DNA from: JAOUJD01 sp963726405
GTDB taxonomy: Bacteria > Pseudomonadota > Gammaproteobacteria > Burkholderiales > Burkholderiaceae_F
NCBI GenBank assembly: GCA_963726405.1
Contig: CAVSCF010000003.1
Span: forward strand, 224,115-288,114
Reading direction: 5' to 3'
DNA length: 64,000 bases
The notes beneath the pieces are model-generated. The model worked only from the letters and a program-made list of their open reading frames with translations. It did no database searches and had not been told where the DNA came from. The translations under genes were made by a program, and so were the position numbers. Below, one piece after another: positions 26,134-35,648 of the stretch (the stretch's first letter is position 1; every line of letters begins with the position of its first letter).

Positions 26134-26505
26134 GTGTTTGACCACGTCAAGTTCGGTGTCAGCGACTATGCGGCGAGCAAAGCGCTTCCTCAGGGGGCTC
26201 GAACCGCTCGGCGTGGCTGTTGTCTCGGAGGGGCGGCCGCGTACGGCCGCGAACTCAGCACCAAGGGCAAGGCTTCCTTGTACCGGTACGAGACCAGCGA
26301 GAGACCGGCGCATCTGCACCTGGCGTTCGTGGCCGAGAATCGCCGGCAAGTCGAAGCTTTCCATCTCGCGGCACTGATGGCGGGTGGCAAGGACAACGGT
26401 GCGCCGGGGCTACGCCCGCAGTACCACGCGAACTACTACGCAGCCTTCGTCATCGGTCCGGACGGGCACACCATCGAAGTGGTTTGCCATGAACCCGATG
26501 CCTGA
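26134..26505 (+). CDS. VOC-superfamily (glyoxalase/bleomycin-resistance-like) protein, frame disturbed near 26183-26233
   Basis: AGGAGAACTC precedes GTG 26134. The start (FDHVKFGVSDYAASK) and end (YYAAFVIGPDGHTIEVVCHEP) are typical VOC strands with metal-ligand positions His3 and the late Glu in HTIEVV. Between about 26183 and 26233 the best protein (RFLRGLEPLGVAVVSEG) is in another frame. The first break is explained by loss of one CG in AAAGCGCGCTTC. The gene is then about 124 residues long, the normal single-domain size. VOC proteins include glyoxalases, dioxygenases and resistance proteins; the substrate is unknown. Confidence 0.7.
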   Translation: MFDHVKFGVSDYAASKALPQGARTARRGCCLGGAAAYGRELSTKGKASLYRYETSERPAHLHLAFVAENRRQVEAFHLAALMAGGKDNGAPGLRPQYHANYYAAFVIGPDGHTIEVVCHEPDA

Positions 26506-26595
26506 CCCCTGAATCGCGGGGATGTCGACAAGGGGCTTCGTCCACCGGGGCTGCTTGGCATGTCGAACGCGAAGGTCGTAGTCGCGGGCCGGAAC

Positions 26596-27555
26596 TCAGA
26601 AGCGCGCGACGAACGTCGCGCCGAACAGCGGTGCGGTGTCGCGGTCCACTTCGCGCAGTGCTCGGCCGGTCGGGTCCTCGACGCGCAGTTGGCCGTTCAT
26701 GACGACTCCGCCGTACAGATGCAGTGCCGCCTGATAGCCGAACCGGCGCGTGACGCGGAGGAACACCGGCATGCCGCGCTCCTCCCCGATTCCGTTGGGC
26801 GTCGGCCCCGACTCGCTCAATCGAAAGCGCAGGCTTCGCCACGCTGCGCCGAGGCCCGCGGTCCACTCGCTGTCGAACTCATAGTCCAGTTCCAGTCCCG
26901 CCGGGCCGGTCGGGCCGCTCGCGAGCGGGTTGACCAGACGCAGGCGATCACCCAGGCGCCAGTCGATCGTCAGGAACGGGAACACGAGCGTCTCTTCGAG
27001 CCGGTCGAACACGGCCACGCCGAGACCCAGCATGTTGCCGTTCTCGAATCGCCGGCTGGCCGAAAAGGTGGCGCCCCACGTGAACGAGTCGGCGGAGCTC
27101 GCCCCGTTCTCCTTGAACCACTCGAACGAAGGCGACGCTCCGAGGATCCAGCCGTTCCCGATGGCGAACGAGAGCGGTGCGACGACGCCGTAGCGTTGCA
27201 GGACGCCCCACGGCGCCTTGTAGTCGAATGCCGTCGGGTTCGAGAATGAGTAGTCGAGGTAGTCATAGATGAGCGTGATCCCGGCGCGCGTACCGCCGCC
27301 GAGATCGGAGATGATTCCGCCGCGGAACACCGCGCCCTGGAACTGAACGTCTCCTCCGCCATCGAGGTCGGCGCTCGACTGGTAAACCGGAGTGACCGAT
27401 ACGAAGCTCAGGGTGCTGCGCGCTGCGCCCGCCGTGCCGGGCTGCGCCCCGGCAGGACCAGGATCGGCAGCTCCTGCCGCTCCTGCGAAGGCAAGCAATG
27501 CCGTGATTGCGACACCCGCGGTCAGGGAATGGAGTCGGTCCGATTGGTTCTTCAC
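26596..27555 (-). CDS. Outer-membrane beta-barrel protein, DUF6268-like
   Basis: The likely start is GTG at 27555 (AAGAGGTTTGC upstream), giving 319 residues. A signal peptide (ending GAAGAAD) and a Pro/Ala/Gly linker precede about 12 beta strands (for example AGITLIYDYLDYSF and FLTIDWRLGDRLRLV), and the protein ends in Phe (FGATFVARF), the classic outer-membrane barrel ending. It looks like the DUF6268 group of barrels of unknown function. A MetA-pathway barrel is an alternative. It is transcribed alone. Confidence 0.7.
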   Translation of the reverse strand: MKNQSDRLHSLTAGVAITALLAFAGAAGAADPGPAGAQPGTAGAARSTLSFVSVTPVYQSSADLDGGGDVQFQGAVFRGGIISDLGGGTRAGITLIYDYLDYSFSNPTAFDYKAPWGVLQRYGVVAPLSFAIGNGWILGASPSFEWFKENGASSADSFTWGATFSASRRFENGNMLGLGVAVFDRLEETLVFPFLTIDWRLGDRLRLVNPLASGPTGPAGLELDYEFDSEWTAGLGAAWRSLRFRLSESGPTPNGIGEERGMPVFLRVTRRFGYQAALHLYGGVVMNGQLRVEDPTGRALREVDRDTAPLFGATFVARF

Positions 27556-27905
27556 GCAAACCTCTTGAAGGATGACAGGGCGCGTTTCGCCACCGAACAT
27601 GTACGGAAACGGCAGCGCGCTCAAAGACCGGCGCAGTTTAGCCATATCGGCCTCGCTGCCTGTACGGCAGAGCGACGCAGCTGCAGCGTCCAGCGGCATC
27701 TCCTGGCGAAGCGGGCCGAACGGTCCCGGGGCGAGGGTCGGTCTTCGCTGCGGCCTGACCGCGCTCGGTCCATCGTCTCTTACCAAGAGACGCAAGGCCG
27801 TAATGTCCAAAGACCGCGAGCGCCCTCACCTCCGCGCTCGCCGGCGACCCAACGCGACACGTCGCCAGAGAAGCGGATGCCGATCCATCCTGAATTGCAA
27901 AGCGT

Positions 27906-28529
27906 TCAGGCGGCCTTGCGGCGCTGGTAGTACTCCGCGATCTTCGGATGACTGGCGATGCGGTCGAAGTGTTGCACCAGCTGCGGCGCGACGCTGTCCA
28001 CCAGCTCTTTTGGAATGTGGTCCAGCACGCCGGACCGCAGCCAGCGAATCAACATGAACACCTTCAGGTCGGCCACTGTGAGGCGCCCGCCGGCGAAATA
28101 CTCCCCACCGGCGGCTTGCAGCCTCGCCTGGAATTGCTCCAGGTAGCGCTTGAGGTGACCCGCCGCAAGCGCCTCGCGCGCTGCTTTCTTCGCGTCCCCG
28201 GGCAAGTCGATCGTCTGACCGATCCGGGTGCTGACGTCCTCGACGGCGTCCATCACTTCGTCGCAGAGCAACGCCTGCCAGTCGTCCTCCGGATACAGGC
28301 CGGTCAGCTTGCCGACGTAGCGGTTGATGCTGTTCGACTGCGAAACGACCTGGCCGTCGACTTCCAGAACGGGCAACCCGAGGAAGGGAGTCCTGTCGCG
28401 GAAGGCGGGCCAATCCTTGCCCGCGAGGCGGTGATCTTCGAACGAAACCCCACCGATGTGAAACGCCAGACGCGCGGGCTCTCCGCGACCGCCGTCGAAG
28501 TCGAAATAGGTCAGCTTGAGTTTTGCCAC
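27906..28529 (-). CDS. Glutathione S-transferase family protein
   Basis: The 207-residue protein has a thioredoxin-like N-domain with YFDFDGGRGEPARL (catalytic Tyr near residue 8), a cis-Pro in GLPVLEVDG and the glutathione-contact QSNSINRYVG. An all-helical C-domain (about 85-200) follows. The pattern is closest to the sigma/prostaglandin-D-synthase-like class. It conjugates or reduces electrophiles with glutathione in the cytosol. No partner gene is adjacent. Confidence 0.88.
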   Translation of the reverse strand: MAKLKLTYFDFDGGRGEPARLAFHIGGVSFEDHRLAGKDWPAFRDRTPFLGLPVLEVDGQVVSQSNSINRYVGKLTGLYPEDDWQALLCDEVMDAVEDVSTRIGQTIDLPGDAKKAAREALAAGHLKRYLEQFQARLQAAGGEYFAGGRLTVADLKVFMLIRWLRSGVLDHIPKELVDSVAPQLVQHFDRIASHPKIAEYYQRRKAA

Positions 28530-28575
28530 TTGTCGGTCCTCGGGGTGGTTGATCGTTGAGCGTCAGTTCAATCTA

Positions 28576-29346
28576 CTACGCATCGGAACGCAGACTTCTA
28601 CTCGGGTGCGAATGACCGGGCTTCGCGCCATCCAGGCGAGCCAGTTCCGCCTGTGTGAATTCGATGTGGGCCTCCATGGCCTGTCGCGCTGCGTCCGGTT
28701 GCCGCTTGCGGATCGCGTTCCACACGTTCAGGTGCTGCTCACGCAGGTGATCCGCGACGATCCTGGAGTGGCTCTCCAGGCCGATGAGGTTGAGACTGAT
28801 GTGCTCGCGCAGTATGCGCAGGATGCTCGAGTGCAGATACAGAAACATGCTGTTGTGCGAGGCGACCGCGATGGCCTCGTGGAAGTCGGCGTCGGCCCGG
28901 TGTTCTTCGCTTCTGTCTCCGCCGGTGGAGCCGTCGCCGCCGCTTTTGTACGCCTCGAGCAGGCGCTTGACGGTGCCCTCGATCCTCTTCAGATCGTTCC
29001 TGGTGGCGCGCTGCGCGGCGAAATACGCGGTCGCGCCTTCCAGTTCGCGCCGGAACTCGAGTGTGTCCCAGCGCAGGTCCGGATGATCCGCCACCAGTTG
29101 CCGCCAGGGTGAAGCAACGGTCGCCTGCAGGCAATCGGTGACAAACACCCCGCTGCCGCGCTTGCTGACCAGCAGGCCACGGGCCTTGAGGCAGTTGATC
29201 GCTTCGCGCAGGGAGTTTCGCGAAACGCCCAGCCTTTCAGCGAGGACCCGCTCGGCCGGCAGGCGCGTTCCCGGCGACCAGGACCCGTCCAGCAGATGCA
29301 CTTCGAGCGCACGCTGAGCCGCTTCAGTCACGCTTCGCGGTGCCAT
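28576..29346 (-). CDS. GntR-family transcriptional regulator (FadR/FCD subfamily)
   Basis: The ATG at 29346 (GGGAGTATCGCC upstream) gives 256 residues. The winged helix (about 10-75) reads LPAERVLAERLGVSRNSLREAINCLKARGLL with the wing SKRGSGVFV. A C-terminal FCD domain (about 95-230) carries the usual metal-site residues DFHEAIAVASHN and two later His. The adjacent divergent gene is a D-lactate/glycolate-type dehydrogenase, so it is probably a hydroxy-acid-responsive repressor or activator like LldR or GlcC. Confidence 0.88.
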   Translation of the reverse strand: MAPRSVTEAAQRALEVHLLDGSWSPGTRLPAERVLAERLGVSRNSLREAINCLKARGLLVSKRGSGVFVTDCLQATVASPWRQLVADHPDLRWDTLEFRRELEGATAYFAAQRATRNDLKRIEGTVKRLLEAYKSGGDGSTGGDRSEEHRADADFHEAIAVASHNSMFLYLHSSILRILREHISLNLIGLESHSRIVADHLREQHLNVWNAIRKRQPDAARQAMEAHIEFTQAELARLDGAKPGHSHPSRSLRSDA

Positions 29347-29388
29347 GGCGATACTCCCGCAGGGTCGTGACCGGGGCAGGCCAACAAG

Positions 29389-29399
29389 TGGTCCGACCA
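29389..29399. promoter_or_regulatory. FadR/GntR-type operator between regulator and dehydrogenase
   Basis: TGGTCCGACCA is a perfect TGGT-N3-ACCA palindrome, the classic half-site arrangement of the FadR branch of GntR regulators. It lies 43 bp before the gntR start on one strand and about 140 bp before the dehydrogenase on the other, so it could control both. Confidence 0.65.
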
Positions 29400-29538
29400 A
29401 TTTGCCAGCCAGTGTAACTTTGTCTACGTTCGCGGCATCGACTGTGACCCGGGAGCCGCGCACAGTCGGCAAATGAACCGGCAGGGCGCCGCGCCATGGC
29501 GGATAGCCACTCGCCGGCCAACACGGAGGCACAGGCAA

Positions 29539-32343
29539 GTGAGTCCGCTTGTTTCCGCGCTACGCGCGCGTCTGCCTGCAGAGCGGGTCATCACCGATGA
29601 ATTGCGGCGGCTCGCCTACGGCACCGATGCCAGTTTCTACCGCCTCGTCCCGGAAGTTGTCGCCGTCGTCGAAAGCGAAGAGGACGTTCAGCACGTGCTC
29701 GGGGCCGCGCGCGCCGCCGGTCGTCCGGTCACTTTTCGCGCGGCCGGCACCAGCCTCTCCGGACAGGCGATATCCGACGGCGTGCTGGCCGTCGTTGGGG
29801 AAGGTCTCGCCACCTGCGACATCGCGTCCGACGGCGCCACGATCCGGCTGGGCCCTGGAACCATCGGCGGCGAAGCGAACCGGCGGCTCGTTCCCTTCGG
29901 CCGGAAGATCGGCCCCGACCCGGCCTCGATCAACACCTGCAAGATCGGAGGCATCGCCGCCAACAACGCTTCAGGCATGTGCTGCGGCACCTCGCAGAAC
30001 AGCTATCGAACGCTCGCCGGGTTACGCATCGTCCTCGCCGACGGTACCGTCGTCGATTCCGAGGATCCATCCAGCCTCGCCCGCTTCCGCATCAGTCACG
30101 CCGGTCTCCTGGACGACCTCGCCCGCATGGGTCGGGAAACCCGGGGCGACGCCGCGTTGTCCGGGCGTATCCGGCACAAGTTCAAGATCAAGAACACCAC
30201 CGGCTACAGCCTCAATGCCCTGATCGACTACGAGGACCCGGTCGACATCCTGGCGCACCTGATGATCGGCTCGGAAGGCACGCTGGGATTCATCTCGCGC
30301 ATCACGTATCGGACCGTTCCCGAAGATCCGTGCAAGGCCAGCGCCCTCGTGTTCTTTCCGGACATCGAGACCGCATGCCAGGCCGTGATCCGCCTCAAGC
30401 CGCAGCCGGTCGCGGCAGTCGAACTGCTCGACCGCCCTGCCCTGCGGTCGGTGGAGACGAAGCCCGGACTGCCTTCGCTCATCCGCACGCTGGGCGACGG
30501 CGCAGCCGCCCTGCTGATCGAGGTTCGCGCCCGGGATGCCGACCGGCTGCAGGTGCACATCGACGCGGCACTCGCCGCGCTCGAGGGTATCGCCACCGTC
30601 GAGCCCCCGGTCTTCTCGACGGACGCGGACACCTGCGAGATGTACTGGAAGGTCCGCAAAGGTACCTTTCCCTCGGTCGGAGCCATGCGCCGTGCGGGCA
30701 CCACGGTCATCATCGAGGATGTCGCCTTTCCCATCGAGTCGCTGGCCGCGGCCACGCTCGACCTGCAGGCGCTCCTGCGCGGGCACGGATATCACGAAGC
30801 GATCATCTTCGGCCATGCCCTGGAAGGCAATCTGCACTTCGTCTTCACCCAGGATTTCGGCGACCCGGCCGAAGTGGAGCGCTACGCGCGCTTCATGAAC
30901 GAGGTGTGCACGCTGGTCGTGGAGAAATACGACGGCTCGCTCAAGGCCGAACACGGCACGGGCCGCAACATGGCGCCCTTCATCGAGATGGAATGGGGCC
31001 GGGACGCCGCCGCCCTCATGCGGCGCATCAAGGCACTGCTGGATCCGGACGGGCTCCTGAATCCGGGCGTCATCATCAACGACGACCCGGTCGCGCATCT
31101 CACGAACCTGAAGCCGATGCCGGCGGCCGAGGACATCGTCGACCGTTGCATCGAATGCGGCTTCTGCGAAACGCTTTGCCCGTCGCATCAACTGACGCTC
31201 TCCCCGCGCCAGCGCATCGTCAGCTGGCGGGAACTGTCGAGGCGAAGTGCCGCTGGAGAGCCGGCGGGCGAACTGGGCGAAGACTTTCCTTACTTCGGCC
31301 TCGACACGTGCGCCGGTTGCGGCCTGTGCGCGACCGCCTGCCCCGTCGAGATCAATGTCGGCGACCTGACGCGCCGTCTGCGGGGTCGCCGTCTGGGCCA
31401 CCTCGCCCACAGCGCGGGTCGCTGGAGTGGCGAGCATTTCGGCGCCGTCGCGTCACTGTCGCGCCTTGGGTTGCGCGCTGGCCACGCGGCCGCTGCCGTC
31501 ATCGGCGACGGCGCGCTCGCGAAGATGTCGGGTGGCGCGTGGAAGTCCCCCATGCCGCGCGCTGGCAAGGCCATCGCCGGGCGCCAGAGCACCGGCGATC
31601 CGGTCGTCTATTTTCCCGCGTGCGGCGGCCGCATCTTCGGTCCCAACGCGGAAGGCGAAGCGCAACTCGCAGACGTCGTACAGGAACTGCTGATTCGCGC
31701 CGGCTTCGCTCCCCGCCTGCCGCGCGGATTCGACGGTCTGTGCTGTGGCCAGATGCTGGCGAGCAAGGGCCTGTCCGAGGAGGCTGACGCCACCGCCGCA
31801 CGGCTGGAATCCGCGCTGATGGAGGCGAGCGAACATGGCAAGTACCCGGTCATCATGGACGCCAGCACCTGCAGCCTGCGCATGCAACACCATCTCGCAG
31901 GTCGGCTCACGCTGCTCGATTTCCACGAATTCGCGCACGATGCCCTCCTGCCACGACTGCGGCTAGTCAGGCAACCGGGTCCCGTCGCGCTGCACGTCAA
32001 CTGCGCCGCGCGCAAGAGCGGCTCGGATGCAAAGCTGGTGAAGGTGGCCATGGCCTGCGCCGACGAAATCGTGCAGCCGGCCGGCGTCTCCTGCTGCGGC
32101 TTTGCCGGCGACCGGGGCTTCGCCGTGCCCGAACTCAACCACCATGCGCTCCGGCGGATCCACGCCGAGCTTCCCGCGGGCTGCGCGTGCGGCGTCTCCA
32201 GCAATCGCACCTGCGAAATCGGACTCACGGCGGAAACCGGCATCCCCTATCGGTCAATCGCCTATCTGCTCGAAGAATGCAGTCGTGAGGGGCACTTCCG
32301 CCCGGCGTTGCAGTCCCTGCGCGCCAGCGGCTTCGTCGCGTAG
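29539..32343 (+). CDS. FAD/Fe-S D-2-hydroxyacid dehydrogenase (D-lactate or glycolate type, Dld-II-like)
   Basis: The frame is open from 29473, but GTG 29539 with an upstream GGAGG gives a normal start and about 934 residues. Residues 1 to about 230 bind FAD (GTSLSGQAI, then GGIAANNASGMCCG). An FAD-oxidase C-terminal domain reaches about 535 (EHGTGRNMAPFIE). Two 4Fe-4S sites follow (CIECGFCETLCP and CAGCGLCATACP), then two cysteine-rich CCG regions (NCAARKSG; SCCGFAGDRGF). This GlcD plus GlcF fusion is the layout of membrane-associated D-lactate dehydrogenases that feed electrons to quinone. The substrate is inferred. Confidence 0.88.
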   Translation: MSPLVSALRARLPAERVITDELRRLAYGTDASFYRLVPEVVAVVESEEDVQHVLGAARAAGRPVTFRAAGTSLSGQAISDGVLAVVGEGLATCDIASDGATIRLGPGTIGGEANRRLVPFGRKIGPDPASINTCKIGGIAANNASGMCCGTSQNSYRTLAGLRIVLADGTVVDSEDPSSLARFRISHAGLLDDLARMGRETRGDAALSGRIRHKFKIKNTTGYSLNALIDYEDPVDILAHLMIGSEGTLGFISRITYRTVPEDPCKASALVFFPDIETACQAVIRLKPQPVAAVELLDRPALRSVETKPGLPSLIRTLGDGAAALLIEVRARDADRLQVHIDAALAALEGIATVEPPVFSTDADTCEMYWKVRKGTFPSVGAMRRAGTTVIIEDVAFPIESLAAATLDLQALLRGHGYHEAIIFGHALEGNLHFVFTQDFGDPAEVERYARFMNEVCTLVVEKYDGSLKAEHGTGRNMAPFIEMEWGRDAAALMRRIKALLDPDGLLNPGVIINDDPVAHLTNLKPMPAAEDIVDRCIECGFCETLCPSHQLTLSPRQRIVSWRELSRRSAAGEPAGELGEDFPYFGLDTCAGCGLCATACPVEINVGDLTRRLRGRRLGHLAHSAGRWSGEHFGAVASLSRLGLRAGHAAAAVIGDGALAKMSGGAWKSPMPRAGKAIAGRQSTGDPVVYFPACGGRIFGPNAEGEAQLADVVQELLIRAGFAPRLPRGFDGLCCGQMLASKGLSEEADATAARLESALMEASEHGKYPVIMDASTCSLRMQHHLAGRLTLLDFHEFAHDALLPRLRLVRQPGPVALHVNCAARKSGSDAKLVKVAMACADEIVQPAGVSCCGFAGDRGFAVPELNHHALRRIHAELPAGCACGVSSNRTCEIGLTAETGIPYRSIAYLLEECSREGHFRPALQSLRASGFVA

Positions 32344-32414
32344 CTCGGGAGCTGAGGCTGGATTGGCAGGAAGGCCGGACATCGGCCTGAGCCTGCGTGA
32401 CCGAAAGACGCTTC

Positions 32415-32840
32415 TCAAGCTCCCTGCATGGCGTTCCAGATGACGGCGCTCACGATGCTCCAGGCGCCATTCGGCTCGGTGACATTCTGATCGGACAGTT
32501 CGGGAACAGTGGGCTGCGACACCACACCGCTTTCATCGAAGCGGAAACTTGCGATCGGCGCCGCCTCGGTCGCTCCCGTCGAATCCATGCGACGGCACTC
32601 GACCACGGCGTACGGCGCGTCGGCCGCGCCCGGAACAAGGACGAACTCGACGCGCGACCCGCCGTGAACGATGACGATGCGGTCTGCCGTGGGGTCCTGG
32701 GCGACGCGCAGTCCGCGCAGCAGCGGTCTCCCCTCGCCGGCCTGCTCGGCCAGCTTCGCAAACGAACGGAACACGCTGCGCATCACGGAAGACGATCCCT
32801 GCGCTTCGGCTTCGGTCTTCTTCTTTGTCGCTTTCTTCAT
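32415..32840 (-). CDS. Conserved hypothetical protein
   Basis: The ATG at 32840 (GAGAGCCCC upstream) gives 141 residues opening with a Lys-rich tail (MKKATKKKTEAEA), a short helix (FRSFAKLAEQAGEG), then beta-rich sequence (DRIVIVHGGSRVEFVLVPG and YAVVECRRMD) and a final helix. There is no signal peptide, so it is cytosolic. I do not recognise the family. Composition and start context look like a real gene. Confidence 0.55.
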   Translation of the reverse strand: MKKATKKKTEAEAQGSSSVMRSVFRSFAKLAEQAGEGRPLLRGLRVAQDPTADRIVIVHGGSRVEFVLVPGAADAPYAVVECRRMDSTGATEAAPIASFRFDESGVVSQPTVPELSDQNVTEPNGAWSIVSAVIWNAMQGA

Positions 32841-32920
32841 GGGGCTCTCATTTCCGGGGGCGCGCCTCCGGGATTCGACATGAGGCGATTCTCGTCCGCG
32901 CACACGAGGACGGCAATTGC

Positions 32921-33250
32921 ATGGTGCGTCACTTCCGGGTAGGGCTCGGGCCCGGCGCGACTTCCTTTCTCGACATCACCCACCGCGCGCCCTCGCCGCG
33001 CAGCATTCACCCGCGTTTTGCCGCCTCTCCGGTCAACCCCGCCTTCGTTTCCGACGCAACGCATCGGCTCGACGGTCCTCGCGCCTGCCCGTGGATCCAC
33101 GGGCACACGCACGACAGCTTCGACTACGTGGAAAACGGCACTCGCGTGCTGTGCAACCCGCGCGGCTATGCCAAGGATGGGGTCAACGAGAACCCGCTCT
33201 TCGATCCCGAACTGACGGTCGAAATCGACACGGCGCCGCCGCTACGCTGA
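32921..33250 (+). pseudogene. Metallophosphoesterase remnant (C-terminal part only)
   Basis: The frame from about 32921 to 33250 encodes the end of a calcineurin-like phosphoesterase: a DITHRAPSPRSIHPRFA block, the metal-binding GHTH in PWIHGHTHDSFDY, then RVLCNPRGYAKDGVNENP. The usual N-terminal metal motifs (DxH, GDxxD, GNH) are absent upstream. The first His of the THHAP block is replaced by Arg. This is the second half of a gene whose first half has been lost. Confidence 0.75.
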
Positions 33251-33370
33251 GCGAGAACGGCGGGCGCGTTTCTTCAACGCGGGGAGTGGGCCGCATCGCC
33301 CGTCGGCAAGTCCCGGAGAACGATGCCGACGGCCGTGCGCCCTGGGGGGACGAGTTGCGGCGAACCGCGA

Positions 33371-34981
33371 TCAGGCCGCCGCGCCGAGCTCCGCATGGAA
33401 GATCAGGCCGGCGTGCTCCCGCATCCGGTGGAACTCGATCTTCGGCGACCGCTCCTGGGTGACGGACAGTTCGCCGGGATATTCGCAGACGAACGTCGGC
33501 GCATCGACCGCGTCGTAGGCGATCCGGTGCCCGTTGCTTTCGATGAACGCCTTCAGGTCGCGCGGATCCTCCGCGGTGATCCATCGGGCGATGCGGATGC
33601 TGGAGGCCGAGATCCGCGCCTGCACACCGTACTCGTGCTCGAGCCGGTGCTTCACGACGTCGAACTGCAGCGCGCCGATGGCGCCCAGCAGCAGGGGTCC
33701 GCCGCGCTGGTGATGGAACACCTGGATGGCACCCTCCTCTCCGAGTTGCCGCAGCCCCAGCTTCAGCTGCTTCGCGCGCATCGGGTCGGCCAGCTCGACG
33801 GTCTGGAACATCTCGGGGGCGAAGAACGGCAATCCCGTGAACTGCAGGTCCTCGCCTTCGGTGAGCGAATCGCCCAGCTGCAGCGTGCCCCGGTTCGGAA
33901 TGCCGATGATGTCGCCCGGATAGGCGACGTCGAGCACGTCGCGCCGTTGGGACAGGAAGGACACGACGGTCGACGGCCGGATGGTCTTGCCGTTGCGCAC
34001 CACCTTGATCTGCATGCCGCGCTCGAACCGCCCTGAACACACGCGGGCGAACGCGATGCGATCGCGGTGGGCGGGGTCCATGTTCGCCTGGATCTTGAAC
34101 ACCACGGCGCTGAAGGCGGGCTCCTCGGGCCGGACCTCCCGCTGCACCGCGCTGCGCGCGGTGGGTGACGGCGCCAGCTCGACCAGGGCATCGAGGACTT
34201 CGCGCACGCCGAAACTGTTCACGGCGGACCCGAAGAACACGGGTGTCTGGTGGCCGGCGCGGAACTCGGCGAGATCGAACACCGACCCCGCGCCGCGGAT
34301 CAGTCCCATTTCCTCTTCGGCCTGCCGGAACTCGCTTCCGAACCGCTCGGCGCACTCGGCGGCCGCCAGTTCGTGCGTCGCGCCCTCGCCTTTCGCATCG
34401 CCGTCCCGCTGGAACACGCGCATCCGGTCGCGGCGCATGTCGTAGATGCCGTGGAAGCGGGAACCCATGCCAACCGGCCAGGTGAACGGGCTCGCGGCCA
34501 TGCCGAGCGCCTGTTCGATCTCGTCGATCAGTGCGAGCGGCTCGCGCACTTCGCGGTCGAACTTGTTGATGAACGTGATGATCGGAATGCGGCGTGCGCG
34601 GCAGACCTCGAGCAGTCGCCGGGTCTGGGGTTCGACGCCGTTCGCGGCGTCGATCACCATCAGCGCCGCATCGACCGCGGTGAGGACCCGATACGTGTCC
34701 TCGGAGAAGTCCTGGTGGCCCGGGGTATCCAGCAGGTTGATGACGAAGTCCCGGTACTCCATCTGCATCACCGAACTCGCAACCGAGATCCCGCGCTCCT
34801 TCTCGATCTGCATCCAGTCGGACGTTGCGTAGCGCGTCGCCTTGCGCGCCTTCACCGTACCGGCGATGTGGATCGCCCCGGTCGAAAGCAGCAGCTTTTC
34901 CGTGAGCGTGGTCTTGCCCGCGTCGGGGTGGGAAATGATGGCGAACGTGCGCCTGCGCGCAACCTCGCGTTCGATCGTCAT
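33371..34981 (-). CDS. prfC: Peptide chain release factor 3 (RF3 GTPase)
   Basis: The ATG at 34981 gives 536 residues, close to the usual 529. The GTPase domain has SHPDAGKTTL (P-loop), the RGISV switch I region, DTPGHQDF (G3) and NKFDR (G4). Domains II and III follow (PVFFGSAVNSFGVREVLDAL, then GIPNRGTLQLGD). RF3 recycles RF1 and RF2 from the ribosome after termination. The longer open frame upstream has poor composition and is not used. Confidence 0.95.
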   Translation of the reverse strand: MTIEREVARRRTFAIISHPDAGKTTLTEKLLLSTGAIHIAGTVKARKATRYATSDWMQIEKERGISVASSVMQMEYRDFVINLLDTPGHQDFSEDTYRVLTAVDAALMVIDAANGVEPQTRRLLEVCRARRIPIITFINKFDREVREPLALIDEIEQALGMAASPFTWPVGMGSRFHGIYDMRRDRMRVFQRDGDAKGEGATHELAAAECAERFGSEFRQAEEEMGLIRGAGSVFDLAEFRAGHQTPVFFGSAVNSFGVREVLDALVELAPSPTARSAVQREVRPEEPAFSAVVFKIQANMDPAHRDRIAFARVCSGRFERGMQIKVVRNGKTIRPSTVVSFLSQRRDVLDVAYPGDIIGIPNRGTLQLGDSLTEGEDLQFTGLPFFAPEMFQTVELADPMRAKQLKLGLRQLGEEGAIQVFHHQRGGPLLLGAIGALQFDVVKHRLEHEYGVQARISASSIRIARWITAEDPRDLKAFIESNGHRIAYDAVDAPTFVCEYPGELSVTQERSPKIEFHRMREHAGLIFHAELGAAA

Positions 34982-35382
34982 CGTGCGGACTCGGCGGGGA
35001 TGTACAGGGGCTTCACGAGCATGGGGCCATGGTGACGAATACGAAAACGGCTTCCCCGGGGCGGGTGTCCGGAACGGGGCGCGGACCTGACGGAAATTCG
35101 ACGCCGGGGAGCATCGGCGCGCGGCCGAAGTGCCGGGCCGCGGCGCCGTATGTGAACGACAGTCTGGAGCGGCCCGCACTATAGCAAGGGGCACGCCGCG
35201 GACATCGGCAGCGTGGCTGACACGTTCGACACCGGGCAAGAGGTCTTTGTAACGCGGGAGAAACGTTCACCACCGGAACAACCGCAGCGGGTTCCGGCTC
35301 GGGGCTGTCGTCGTTCGCCGCGATACGGTCGAGCTTCGCACGGGCCCTTCCTGGCGGACGGCCGCCTCGTTGACTCGGTCTG
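34982..35382. other. Intergenic region upstream of prfC
   Basis: About 400 bases hold the prfC leader and the approach to a hydrolase remnant. No RNA gene, promoter of good quality or protein-like frame was seen. Confidence 0.4.
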
Positions 35383-35565
35383 TTGAACGAGGTGCTGAGC
35401 CGGCTCGGCGATCGCGCGACGCTGGAGACCTTCGACGATGCCGATCACGGGTTTCACGTCCGCAAGAGCAGCGGCTCGACCGATGCCACGGTCTTGAGCA
35501 CGATCGCCGAGCGCACGGCCGATTGGATGCGCCGAGTCGTCGACGGGCAAACGCCGCAGAAGCGA
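35383..35565 (+). pseudogene. Alpha/beta-hydrolase C-terminal remnant
   Basis: The frame encodes about 60 residues with the end pattern of small alpha/beta hydrolases (KANL3/Tex30 or dienelactone hydrolase type): LETFDDADHGFHVRKSSG, with the catalytic His in ADHGFHV, then a final helix TIAERTADWMRRVV. The nucleophile and acid parts are missing. It runs on into sequence without protein character, just before the MFS gene. Confidence 0.6.
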
Positions 35566-35648
35566 AGGTCGTCGCCCTGGCCGATCACGCGCGAAAGGGA
35601 CCCGCGCGACCGTTGGACGCTGCCATTTGCGCCGATAATTGCGCGCCC

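Noticed and set aside
33183..34355. Arg-rich minus-strand frame inside prfC
   Set aside because: It is the out-of-frame shadow of RF3, whose GTPase motifs are intact in the true frame.
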